Made by a program: the position numbers and the translations under genes. From contig CANRHU010000003.1 of the NCBI GenBank assembly GCA_947630485.1, positions 33,611-97,610 on the forward strand: a DNA stretch of 64,000 nucleotides. Direction: 5' to 3'. Under the pieces are notes generated by a model. That model did not search any database and was not told the DNA's origin. It saw nothing but the letters and a program-made list of their open reading frames with translations. Origin of the DNA: an uncultured Lachnospiraceae bacterium. Lineage in GTDB: Bacteria; Bacillota; Clostridia; Lachnospirales; Lachnospiraceae. Below, in pieces: positions 35,097-44,589 of this stretch; position 1 is the stretch's first letter; each line of letters starts with the position of its first letter.

Positions 35097-36448
35097 ATGG
35101 AGAAGAAATACGCAAAAGCGTCATTTGTAGATATTGTAAAATATTCTTTCGGCGGCATTGGTTCCAACCTGGCCTTCCTGCTGGTTATGTCTTATCTGAC
35201 CTTCTTCTATACGGATATTTTCGGCATCGACAGCATCTGATGCTGGTAGCGCGTTTTATTGATGCCTTCACGGATCCTCTGATGGGCATTCTTGGCGACC
35301 ATACGGTCAGCAAATGGGGCCGCTACCGCCCGTGGATCATCTTCGGCGCGCCGATCCTGGGACTGTTCATTTTCCTGCTCTTTACGGCTCCGGCGCTGTC
35401 GCCGACGATGAAGATCGTGTACGCCTATGTGATCTATATCGCGTACTCTCTGGCGTCCACCGTCGTCAACATTCCGTATCACTCTCTGACGCCTGTGATG
35501 AGCGAGGATCCGCAGCAGCGCACCGTTATCGTCACCTGGAAACAGGGAATGAGCATCGTAGCGCAGTTCATTATCACCATCTGGGCGCTGCCGCTGGTCG
35601 ATTTCTTCGGCGGCGGAGCGAGAGGCTGGGCGATTTACGGCGCATTGATCGGTATCGCGACCACGCTGTCCTTCTGGGTTTGCGCCTGGGGCGGCAAAAA
35701 ATATGATGTCTGCAAGGATGCCGGCAAGGGCGGTTCCGGCCAGAAGGTGAACTTTTTGAAGGATCTGCAGCTGCTGATCAAAAATAAGCCGATGATCATG
35801 CTGATGATCGCTTTCGGCACCGATGTCCTGGCCAACGCGACCTGCAGCGCCTGCAATGTCTATTATTTCAAATACGTGCTGAACCGCATGGATCTGGTGG
35901 CGGTAGTCGCCAGCGTCACCCTCTGGACCGGCATTGTGGCAATCCCGCTGCTTCCGATTCTGACGAAGCTGATGGGCAAGAAGGCTCTGTACTGGTGGGG
36001 CAGCGCCCTTTCCATCATTCCGCTGGTGGTTATGTGGATATTCCCGACAGCCCCGGTCATGGTGCTGATGACCGCGATGGGAACCTTCGGCCTGATCTCC
36101 AAGTTCCCCAGCTTTTTAGGATGGGCCATGCTTCCCGAATGTTCCGATTACGCGGAGTGGAAATTCGGCCAGCGCGCGGACGGTCTGATGTCCTCGTCGC
36201 TGACATTCATCAATAAGTTCGGCATGGCGGTAGGCGGCTTCATCGCCAGCTTCTTCCTGGGGCTGGTCGGCTACGTGGCGGACGCGGCGCAGCCGCAGTC
36301 GGTACTGAACATGATGGTATTTCTCCGCTTCGGTATGCCGGTGCTGGGTTACATCGCGTCGCTGATTTCCATGGCGTTCTATGAAATCAATGATAAGAAA
36401 TACGCGGAAATCCGCAGCGAGCTGGATTCACGGGCCGGAAGAGATTAA
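35097..36448 (+). pseudogene. GPH-family (MelB-like) sugar:cation symporter, frameshifted near codon 47
   Basis: Frame A 35097-35240: MEKKYAKASFVDIVKYSFGGIGSNLAFLLVMSYLTFFYTDIFGIDSI*. Frame B continues LMLVARFIDAFTDPLMGILGDHTVSKWGRYRPW... Confidence 0.8.
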
Positions 36449-36541
36449 TGAAGATACGCGGGATGGGCGGAAGCCATTGACAGAGCGTGACTGTGAAATC
36501 TATAATGTAACTATCAATTCAATCTGCAGGAGGTGTGGATG

Positions 36542-37561
36542 ATGAAAGCATTATTGATTGGCGGAACCGGAACCATCAGCACGGAGATCTCCAGGAAACT
36601 GCTCCGCGACGGTCATGAGCTGTGGCTGGTGAACCGGGGGAACCGGAACCATGAGCTGCCGGAGGGCGCGCACACGGTCACCGTGGATATCAACGATGAG
36701 GAGAAGGCGGCCGCGCTGCTGGCCGGGCAGTCTTTCGATGTGGTCGCGGATTTCATCGCGTTTGTGCCGGCGCAGCTGGAGCGGGACTACCGGCTGTTTC
36801 GCGGAAAGACCGGGCAGTTCATCTATATCAGTTCCGCGTCGGCTTACCAGAAGCCGCTGTCGGACTATCGGATCGATGAAGGAACGCCGCTTTCCAACCC
36901 TTACTGGGAGTATTCGCGCAACAAGATCGCCGGTGAGGAGTATCTGATGAAGAAGTATCGGGAAGAAGGTTTCCCGATTACGATCGTGCGGCCCAGCCAC
37001 ACCTACTGTGAGCGCAGCATGCCGGTGGGCTTTCACGGAAAGAACGGAAGCTATCAGGTTCTGAAGCGGATGATGGAGGGCAAGCCGGTGCTGATCCACG
37101 GCGACGGCACATCCCTGTGGACGCTGACCCACAGCCGGGATTTCGCGAAAGCGTTTGTCGGACTGATGGGCAATATCCACGCCATCGGCGAGGCCGTACA
37201 GATCACCGGGGACGAGACGCTGACCTGGAACCAGATTCATCAGATTGCGGCCCATGCGCTGGGAGCTGCCCTGAAGCCGTACTATGTGTCGTCGGCATTT
37301 TTGGCGGCGGCCGCCGCGGACAGATCGGGCGACGGCCTTCTGGGCGACAAGACCCACAGTGTGGTTTTTGATAACAGTAAGCTAAAGCGGCTGGTGCCGG
37401 ATTTTGTGGCTTCGGTGCGGTTTGATCAGGGCGCGAGGGAGGCGGCGGAGTATATCATGAGCCATCCGGAGTGCCAGGTGGAGGATCCGGAGTTCGACGC
37501 GTGGTGCGATAAGGTGATCGAGGCGCAGGAGGAGGCGCTTCGGAAGGTGCGCGGGAAGTAG
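36542..37561 (+). CDS. NAD-dependent epimerase/dehydratase (extended SDR)
   Basis: MKALLIGGTGTISTEISRKLLRDGHELWLVNRG; ISSASAYQKP; RPSHTY. Confidence 0.88.
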   Translation: MKALLIGGTGTISTEISRKLLRDGHELWLVNRGNRNHELPEGAHTVTVDINDEEKAAALLAGQSFDVVADFIAFVPAQLERDYRLFRGKTGQFIYISSASAYQKPLSDYRIDEGTPLSNPYWEYSRNKIAGEEYLMKKYREEGFPITIVRPSHTYCERSMPVGFHGKNGSYQVLKRMMEGKPVLIHGDGTSLWTLTHSRDFAKAFVGLMGNIHAIGEAVQITGDETLTWNQIHQIAAHALGAALKPYYVSSAFLAAAAADRSGDGLLGDKTHSVVFDNSKLKRLVPDFVASVRFDQGAREAAEYIMSHPECQVEDPEFDAWCDKVIEAQEEALRKVRGK

Positions 37562-37604
37562 GCAGGTCGCTGCGTGCCGGCAGTTTTGGCGTTTCAGGAT
37601 CCGC

Positions 37605-37855
37605 TCAGACGTCTGCCGCGATGTCGCTTCCGGATATGTCCGCGATACGGACGCTTAGATCCGGAAACAGATGGAACGGAATCTCTTCATCGAAGGAATA
37701 GGAACAGTTTTCACGTTCGTCCTCAAACTAGAAGACCAGAACGGTTTTCAGGTACGGGTCAATGATCCGGTATTCCCGGACGCCTGCGGTACGGTATTTG
37801 AGCATCTTAACGCCGTAATCGTTCTTCAGCGCTGCGGGATCGAAGGATCGAATTG
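37605..37855 (-). pseudogene. Uma2-family endonuclease (DUF820) remnant
   Basis: Minus strand: DPAALKNDYGVKMLKYRTAGVREYRIIDPYLKTVLVF*FEDERENCSYSFDEEIPFHLFPDLSVRIADI; internal TAG and no N-terminal half. Confidence 0.7.
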
Positions 37856-37938
37856 ACAAGGTCTTCGGAAAGAAGTAGAATATTTTACAGCTAGTTACAC
37901 GTAACGGATTTCGAAAAATGAATGAGGAGGAAACAGAC

Positions 37939-38460
37939 ATGAACGATATTTTGAAAGCGATTGAGAAACGCAGTTCCACCCGCGGCTATACGGACCGGAA
38001 GCCGACAAAGGAGGAGATGGACGCTCTTCTGAACGCCGGTCTGCAGGCGCCCACGGCGGCCAACCGGCAGGAGATCCACATCTCGGTTGTGGACGGTTCC
38101 GATCCGATCCTGGCGGAGATCGAGAAAGAGCGGGCGAAAGGCGCGGTTCTGCCCCATAATTTCTACTATGAAGCGCCTGTGGTGATGATCTTAAGCGGAG
38201 ACGCGGCGATGCACTGGTCTCCGGTGGACGCGGGCATCGCGGTGGAGAATATCTGTCTGGCCGCGGAAGGGCTGGGGCTTGGCAGCCTGATCATCGGCTG
38301 TATCCGCGACGCGCTGTCCGGTGAAAAGAAGGAGTATTTCGCAAAGGAGCTCAAGTTCCCGGAGGGCTATGAGTATCAGGTGGCCGTGGCGGTCGGCACC
38401 AAGGCGGTCTCCAAGGAGCCGCATACCTATGATCCTGAGAAGAACATTTCCTGGGTATAA
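37939..38460 (+). CDS. nitroreductase-family protein
   Basis: AIEKRSSTRGYTDRKPTKEEMDALLNAGLQAPTAANRQ; GGLxxGSLIIG-like segment. Confidence 0.9.
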   Translation: MNDILKAIEKRSSTRGYTDRKPTKEEMDALLNAGLQAPTAANRQEIHISVVDGSDPILAEIEKERAKGAVLPHNFYYEAPVVMILSGDAAMHWSPVDAGIAVENICLAAEGLGLGSLIIGCIRDALSGEKKEYFAKELKFPEGYEYQVAVAVGTKAVSKEPHTYDPEKNISWV

Positions 38461-38642
38461 ACGTGACGCGTCGGCGAGCTTCCGAACTTGCCCCGGGCTT
38501 TCGGACGGTTAATTGTCGAAATTGTACCCGCTGACTGGAAAAAATACCGCTTTTTGTACTCGTCGTCTATGGACTTTATGAATTTACTGTGATAAAATGG
38601 TAAAACAGTAATAGATTCGCCAGCAAAAAGGGGTAGCAGAAG

Positions 38643-38939
38643 ATGAACAAGAAGATTAAGACAGAGGCGGTGGATGATCTCTTTGAGGCAGTTCTGACTC
38701 TCCGCGACGCGGATGAGTGCTATGCGTTCTTCGAGGACGTGTGTACGGTGAACGAGCTTTTATCCCTGTCACAGAGGTATGAGGTCGCGAAGATGCTGCG
38801 AGAGAAACGGACTTATCTGGACATTGCGGAGAAGACAGGGGCCTCCACGGCCACCATCAGCCGTGTGAACCGGGCGCTGAACTACGGCAACGACGGATAC
38901 GACATGGTAATCAACCGGCTGAAGGAGAAGGATGCGTAA
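38643..38939 (+). CDS. TrpR-like YerC/YecD family protein
   Basis: CTVNELLSLSQRYEVAKMLREKRTYLDIAEKTGASTATISRVNRALNYG. Confidence 0.9.
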   Translation: MNKKIKTEAVDDLFEAVLTLRDADECYAFFEDVCTVNELLSLSQRYEVAKMLREKRTYLDIAEKTGASTATISRVNRALNYGNDGYDMVINRLKEKDA

Positions 38940-38958
38940 CAGCGGAAGGATGTACGGC

Positions 38959-38997
38959 AAAAGCCGTGGGCACTGCGCTCACGGCTTTTTCTTTTTC
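38959..38997. terminator. Rho-independent terminator between convergent genes
   Basis: AAAAGCCGTGGGCACTGCGCTCACGGCTTTTTCTTTTTC. Confidence 0.75.
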
Positions 38998-39596
38998 TTA
39001 TCGACGGGATGTTCCTCGCGAATCTGGTCGATCAGCATCTCCATGGCCTGCTTTTTCAGGTAGACGTCGAAGCCGAGCTCACAGATGAACGCGAAGAGCT
39101 GCAGGTATGCCTGATCCTCCTCATCCTGGTCGGGGAACATCTCCTGGACATTGCGGTATTTGCGGATCAGATCCTCCTTCAGACGCTTCATCTGCTCCTT
39201 CTCCAGGGAGAAGATCTGCTCGTAGATGTCCTGCAGGGACAGTCCCGACGAGTCCATAAAGTGCTCCTCCGTGATGGGCGCGAACAGAGCGGCAATGTCA
39301 TTGAATGAGAGCATATTTTTGAAATAGTAGATATAAATCAGCAGAAGCATATGCTCGCGGGTATATTTTTTCTTGATCGGAGGCGGAAGCAGGTCGTTCT
39401 TGGCATAATTGTTGATCATGGTTTTGGTCAGAACCTTATCCTCCGGATAGCGCTTGGATTTCTCCAGATTCTCATCCATGAAGGTGGTCACCTGATCCAT
39501 ATAGAGAGGGATGCCGGGGATCTGATCCGGCCTCACATAGTCCAGACTGTCCAGCCGAGTGAAGATATCCCGAAGTCTGTCGTGGTTGCTTTTCAT
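38979..39596 (-). CDS. DUF1836-family protein
   Basis: VLTKTMINNYAKNDLLPPPIKKKYTREHMLLLIYIYYFKNMLSFNDIAAL. Confidence 0.85.
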   Translation of the reverse strand: MKSNHDRLRDIFTRLDSLDYVRPDQIPGIPLYMDQVTTFMDENLEKSKRYPEDKVLTKTMINNYAKNDLLPPPIKKKYTREHMLLLIYIYYFKNMLSFNDIAALFAPITEEHFMDSSGLSLQDIYEQIFSLEKEQMKRLKEDLIRKYRNVQEMFPDQDEEDQAYLQLFAFICELGFDVYLKKQAMEMLIDQIREEHPVDKKKKKP

Positions 39597-39859
39597 ATAG
39601 CCTCCTGTGATGCCGCCGCGGGCGGCGTGTTTTCTGCGTAGCGAATGGAAGGTACAGGCGCTGACATGGCTGCGTCCCAATTTACATTATATAGTATTAA
39701 AAACCAGATGGCAAGTGAAAAATGCGCGATTCGCGGCGGCCGCCCAAGCGGCGTCTGCGCGTCCCAGGCGGCGTGAGAAATGAAAATCATGGTTGAAGGA
39801 TGGCCGGATTTCCTGTATAATAGAGGGCAGTGACTGAAAAGAAAGAGAGGTGCATTTTC

Positions 39860-40246
39860 ATGAAGGAAGCCTATCGTACGGAAAAAGCGCCGGCGGCGAT
39901 CGGACCTTATTCCCAGGCGGTGCGGGCCGGGGATTTCGTCTATGTGTCCGGTCAGCTTCCCATCGATCCGGCCAGCGGATCTTTCAGCGGGGAGGACATC
40001 GTCAGCCAGACCAGACAGTCCCTGACCAACATTCAGGACATCCTGGCCGCGGCGGGACTTACCATGGACGATGTGGTCAAGACCACGGTGCTTTTGAAGA
40101 ATATGAATGATTTTTCGAGGATGAACGAGGAGTACGCCCGCTTTTTCACCGGCGTCTGCCCGGCGCGGGCGGCGTTTGAGGTCTCGGCCATTCCGCGCGC
40201 GGCCCTGGTGGAGATCGAGGCGGTAGCTTACTGTGGAGAGAAATAG
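39860..40246 (+). CDS. ridA: RidA/YjgF-family deaminase
   Basis: APAAIGPYSQAVRAGDFVYVSGQLPIDP; ARAAFEVSAIPRAALVEIEAVA. Confidence 0.95.
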   Translation: MKEAYRTEKAPAAIGPYSQAVRAGDFVYVSGQLPIDPASGSFSGEDIVSQTRQSLTNIQDILAAAGLTMDDVVKTTVLLKNMNDFSRMNEEYARFFTGVCPARAAFEVSAIPRAALVEIEAVAYCGEK

Positions 40247-40258
40247 GAGGACATTATC

Positions 40259-40513
40259 ATGAGATATCAGATGAGAACCCAGGGTGTGTGCGCGTCTCAG
40301 ATCAGTTTTGATCTGAACGGCGACGTGGTGACGAATGTAAAGTTTGACGGCGGCTGCAACGGCAACTTAAAGGCCGTCAGCAAGCTGGTGGACGGCATGA
40401 CGGTGGGACAGATCGAGGAGAAGCTGAAAGGCAATCTCTGCGGATTTAAGCAGACGTCCTGTGCCGATCAGCTGGCGATTGCGGTCCGCAGGGCCTATGA
40501 GGAGTCCAAATGA
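40259..40513 (+). CDS. TSCPD-domain / TIGR03905-family protein
   Basis: GVCASQISFDLNGDVVTNVKFDGGCNGNLKAVSKLVDGM; TSCADQLAIAV. Confidence 0.88.
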   Translation: MRYQMRTQGVCASQISFDLNGDVVTNVKFDGGCNGNLKAVSKLVDGMTVGQIEEKLKGNLCGFKQTSCADQLAIAVRRAYEESK

Positions 40514-43062
40514 GCAGTATGGAGCAATTGAATCCGATGCAGATGGAAGCGGTCGCCTGTACAGAGGGGCCGCTTCTGATTCTGGCGGGCGCCGGTTCCG
40601 GCAAGACCCGCGTGCTGGCGCACCGGATCGCGTATCTGATCGAGGAGAAGAGCGTAAATCCCTGGAATATCCTGGCGATTACATTTACAAACAAGGCGGC
40701 CGGGGAGATGCGGGAAAGGGTGAACCGTCAGGTGAACTTCGGCGCGGAGAGCGTCTGGGTGAGCACCTTCCATGCGGCCTGCGCCAGGATTCTGCGGCGT
40801 CACATCGAATTTCTGGGGTATACGACCCATTTCACGATCTATGACACGGACGACCAGAAGTCGCTCATAAAGCAGGTCTATAAGGCGATGGATATCGATA
40901 ACCGCCTCTATAAGGAGCGGATGGTGCTGGGGTGCGTCTCATCGGCCAAGGACAAGCTGATCACGCCGGAGGAATACATAGCGAATGCGGGGGCGGATTA
41001 TCATGAGCGGCGGATTGGGGAGATTTACGCCGAATATCAGGTGCGTCTTAAGAAAAACGACGCGCTTGATTTTGATGATCTGCTGATGAAAACCGTGGAA
41101 CTTTTCAGAACCCAGCCCATGGTCCTGGATTACTATCAGGAGCGGTTTCGGTATATCCTGATCGACGAGTACCAGGACACGAACAAGGCTCAGTTCGAGC
41201 TGGTGCGCCTTCTGGCGGGCAAGTATAAGAATATCTGCGTGGTCGGCGACGACGACCAGTCCATTTATAAATTCCGCGGGGCGGATATCACCAATATCTT
41301 GAATTTTGAGGACGCGTTCCCGGGGGCCGCGGTGGTAAAGCTGGAGCAGAACTACCGCTCTACCCAGACAATCCTGGACGCGGCCAACGCGGTGATTCGC
41401 AACAACGAGGGGCGGAAGGAGAAAAGTCTGTGGACCGCCAACGGAGCCGGCGAGAAGATTGTTTATAAGCAGTTCGATCAGGCTTATGAGGAGGCGGATT
41501 ACATTATCCGCGATATCCTGAACCGGGGCTATCCCTACGAGGACTGCGCGGTGCTCTACCGCACGAACGCGCAGTCGCGTCTCCTGGAGGAGAAATGCAT
41601 CGCCTGCAGCGTGCCGTACCGTCTGGTGGGCGGCGTGAATTTCTACCAGAGGAAAGAGATCAAGGACATGCTGGCGTATCTGAAGACCGTCGCCAGCGGC
41701 CGCGACGACGTGGCCGCGGCCCGGATTCTCAATGTCCCGAAGAGAGGCGTCGGAAATGCGTCGCTCGGCAAGGTGACGGTGTTTGCGGCGGCCAACGGCT
41801 ATACGCTGTACGACGCCATGACGAGAGCGAAGGGAATCCCCGGGCTTGGCAAGGCGGCGGAGAAGATCGGCAGATTTACGGCGCTGATCGAGTCGTTCCG
41901 CGCAAGGATCCGAGGGATGGAGGAAGAAAATGAGGCCGCCGCTGCGGATGAGGCCGAAAGCGCCGCGAAAACCGCCTGGCAGGAAACGGCGGACGGCAGG
42001 AACGCCGGGAGCACGGAGAAAGTGGAAGAAGGCAGAAAGGCCGGAAGCACGGAGAAAGCGGAAGACGACAGGAACGCCGGGAGCTCGGAGAAAACGGAAG
42101 CTTCCGCGCAGAGCGGTTCCTATAATCGCGCGTACAGTATCCGTCAGCTGATTGAGGACATCTTAGATGAAACCGGTTACCGTGAGGAGCTGGCGGAGGA
42201 GGGGAGCGAGGAAGCCGACAGCCGCCTGGAGAATATCGAGGAGCTGGTCAACAAGGCCGCGGATTACGAGCGGGAGAACGAGCATCCGACGTTAGACGGC
42301 TTTTTGGAGGAGGTCGCATTGGTGGCCGACGTGGATGAGCTGGACCAGAGCGAACACCGCGTGACGCTGATGACGCTCCACAGCGCAAAGGGGCTGGAAT
42401 TCGAAAACGTATACTTAAGCGGCATGGAGGACGGCGTATTTCCGAGCTATATGACGGTCACTTCCGACAACCCGGCAGAGCTGGAGGAGGAGCGGCGTCT
42501 GTGCTACGTAGGTATCACCAGAGCCAAACGGCATCTGACGCTGACCGGCGCGCGGATGCGTATGGTGAACGGGCAGACAAGATTCAGCAAGCGCAGCTGT
42601 TTTCTGGACGAGATTCCGGAGGAGCTTCTTGCGGCAGGCGTGCCGGAGCGGCCGGGCGGCCGCGAGGCTTTCCGCAGCGACAAAGGCGGCAGCTTCGATT
42701 TCGGCGCCGAGCCAGTGCGGTGGATGGATGACATCCCTGAGCAGCCGGGGCTCCCGTGGAGCTCCCCGCAGGCGGACAGGGCGCGTCCCGGTCTGTCGCC
42801 GCGGACGGCCCGCAGGGACAAACCGGCCGGAACCAGCCGGTTCGCACCGGCTTCCAAACCGGATTTTGGCAAGGCCTTTACCGTGCAGAAGAGCAAGTCG
42901 CCGGCCTACAAAATCGGAGACCGCGTCAGACACGTTAAGTTTGGGGAAGGCACGGTCGTGGACGTCCAGGAACGCGCGAAAGATTATGAGGTATCGGTGG
43001 ACTTTGACTCTGTGGGCGTGAGAAAGATTTTCGCCTCATTTTTAAAGAGCAAGGAGCTCTGA
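40510..43062 (+). CDS. pcrA: UvrD/PcrA-type DNA helicase
   Basis: LNPMQMEAVACTEGPLLILAGAGSGKTRVLAHRIAYLI; DEYQDTNKAQFELVRLLA; VTLMTLHSAKGLEFENVY. Confidence 0.95.
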   Translation: MSSMEQLNPMQMEAVACTEGPLLILAGAGSGKTRVLAHRIAYLIEEKSVNPWNILAITFTNKAAGEMRERVNRQVNFGAESVWVSTFHAACARILRRHIEFLGYTTHFTIYDTDDQKSLIKQVYKAMDIDNRLYKERMVLGCVSSAKDKLITPEEYIANAGADYHERRIGEIYAEYQVRLKKNDALDFDDLLMKTVELFRTQPMVLDYYQERFRYILIDEYQDTNKAQFELVRLLAGKYKNICVVGDDDQSIYKFRGADITNILNFEDAFPGAAVVKLEQNYRSTQTILDAANAVIRNNEGRKEKSLWTANGAGEKIVYKQFDQAYEEADYIIRDILNRGYPYEDCAVLYRTNAQSRLLEEKCIACSVPYRLVGGVNFYQRKEIKDMLAYLKTVASGRDDVAAARILNVPKRGVGNASLGKVTVFAAANGYTLYDAMTRAKGIPGLGKAAEKIGRFTALIESFRARIRGMEEENEAAAADEAESAAKTAWQETADGRNAGSTEKVEEGRKAGSTEKAEDDRNAGSSEKTEASAQSGSYNRAYSIRQLIEDILDETGYREELAEEGSEEADSRLENIEELVNKAADYERENEHPTLDGFLEEVALVADVDELDQSEHRVTLMTLHSAKGLEFENVYLSGMEDGVFPSYMTVTSDNPAELEEERRLCYVGITRAKRHLTLTGARMRMVNGQTRFSKRSCFLDEIPEELLAAGVPERPGGREAFRSDKGGSFDFGAEPVRWMDDIPEQPGLPWSSPQADRARPGLSPRTARRDKPAGTSRFAPASKPDFGKAFTVQKSKSPAYKIGDRVRHVKFGEGTVVDVQERAKDYEVSVDFDSVGVRKIFASFLKSKEL
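41995..42102 (+). repeat. 36-bp in-frame tandem repeat (3 copies) in pcrA
   Basis: GRNAGSTEKVEE / GRKAGSTEKAED / DRNAGSSEKTEA. Confidence 0.9.
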
Positions 43063-43196
43063 GAGTTTCGAAAGATATTCTGGAAAGGCAGGGGGCTCTG
43101 AGAGTTTCGAAAGATATTTTTAGAGAGCAGACAGCTCTGGATGTTTCGAACGACATTTGGGAAAAGCAGACAGCTCTGGATGCGGCAAAGACATCT
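43056..43196 (+). repeat. 39-bp tandem repeat at the 3' end of pcrA
   Basis: Unit starts GCTCTG at 43056, 43095, 43134, 43173, i.e. exact 39-bp spacing. Confidence 0.85.
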
Positions 43197-43213
43197 TAAT
43201 GGAGGGACAAAAT

Positions 43214-44512
43214 ATGCTGACGTATTCGCTTTACGACATTCTGTTCTATTTTCTGCTGTATGGTTTCCTTGGCTGGGTAGTGGAGGTGTGCTACTATTCG
43301 ATCAGGGACAGGCACTTCGTGAACCGAGGCTTTTTAAGCCTGCCGCTTCAGGAGCCCTGCGGGATTTCCTACGCGCTCCTGATTCTGATTATGCCTTCTC
43401 TGGGCCGGCGTTTCGTGATCCAGTTCATCGCGGCGTCCACGGTCTTCGCCGTGGTGGACAGCCTGTCCGGCGTCTTTACCCACAGGCTGAGCCGTCTGTC
43501 GAGAATGGAGACGGAGACAGCGTTTACCGGCACGAGGAAGAACTGGCTGGAAATGGTGGTGCGCGCCGCGATTTTCCTTCTGATCTATCACATCGTCCAC
43601 CCCATATTCCTGACGGGCGTGTCGCTGCTGCCTGCGTGGCTTGAGCGCACGATCGTCTGGGCCGGCATGATTCTGCTGGCAGTTGACCTGATTGGCACGC
43701 TCTACGCGACCCGCTCTCCGTTAAGCGCCGCCAGCGAGGAGATTACCCGCGGTCATACGCAGCAGCTGGCCAATCGGATTACCAGCCATATCTGGCGGCG
43801 TCTGGAGCGCGCCTATCCCGGAATCAGGGAAACCGGCGCGGCCGAAGCGGCCGACGCAGCCGGGGAGAAGATTATTTTCGCAAAGGGCCTTTGCGGCGAT
43901 AAGATCATTTGGATTTTTCTGATCTGCGCCCTGCTGGGCGATATCATTGAGACCTTCTACTGCGGCTTGGTGAACGGCCAGTGGATGAACCGCTCCAGCG
44001 TCCTCTACGGACCGTTCAGCTTTGTCTGGGGCATCGGAGCTGTGGTGCTGACCGTGGCCCTGCGGCAGATGATGGACAAATCAGACCGCTACATTTTCGT
44101 TGGCGGTTTTCTGATCGGCGGTACCTACGAATACATGTGCAGCGTCTTCACGGAGCTCGTCTTCGGCACCGTGTTCTGGGATTACAGCGACATGCCGTTA
44201 AACATCGGCGGCCGCACGAACGTGCTGTTCTGCTTCTTTTGGGGCATCCTTGCGGTGGTCTGGGTGAAGATCCTCTATCCGCCGCTCTCCCGTCAGATCG
44301 AGAAAATCCCGCCGCTGGCCGGAAAGATCGTGACCTGGGTGATTGTATTCTTAATGGTCTGCAACGGACTCCTGACCGCGGGGGCGATGGTAAGGTACGA
44401 CACCCGCCAGGAGCGGCCGGAGGCGCGCGGAATGGTGGAGGAGTTCATCGACGAGCAGTACGACGACGCGTTTATGGAGGCGCGGTGGCCGAATATGATT
44501 GGGGTGGAGTGA
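43214..44512 (+). CDS. putative ABC transporter permease, CmpB-like (PF06541-type), two domains
   Basis: FYFLLYGFLGWVVEVCYYSIRDRHFVNRGFLSLPLQEPCGI...; second half GDIIETFYCGLVNGQWMNRSSVLYGPFSFVWGIGAV. Confidence 0.8.
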   Translation: MLTYSLYDILFYFLLYGFLGWVVEVCYYSIRDRHFVNRGFLSLPLQEPCGISYALLILIMPSLGRRFVIQFIAASTVFAVVDSLSGVFTHRLSRLSRMETETAFTGTRKNWLEMVVRAAIFLLIYHIVHPIFLTGVSLLPAWLERTIVWAGMILLAVDLIGTLYATRSPLSAASEEITRGHTQQLANRITSHIWRRLERAYPGIRETGAAEAADAAGEKIIFAKGLCGDKIIWIFLICALLGDIIETFYCGLVNGQWMNRSSVLYGPFSFVWGIGAVVLTVALRQMMDKSDRYIFVGGFLIGGTYEYMCSVFTELVFGTVFWDYSDMPLNIGGRTNVLFCFFWGILAVVWVKILYPPLSRQIEKIPPLAGKIVTWVIVFLMVCNGLLTAGAMVRYDTRQERPEARGMVEEFIDEQYDDAFMEARWPNMIGVE

Positions 44513-44589
44513 ACTCCTATGTAACGCATGGAAATGAGATCCAACACCATAACAATTATATTATAAGAGTTGTGAAGGAGAGGTTTTTT

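Noticed and set aside
43981-44589. 5' extension of the cas3 ORF
   Set aside because: Reads through the CmpB-like permease gene in another frame; the true cas3 start with GGAG RBS is at 44590.
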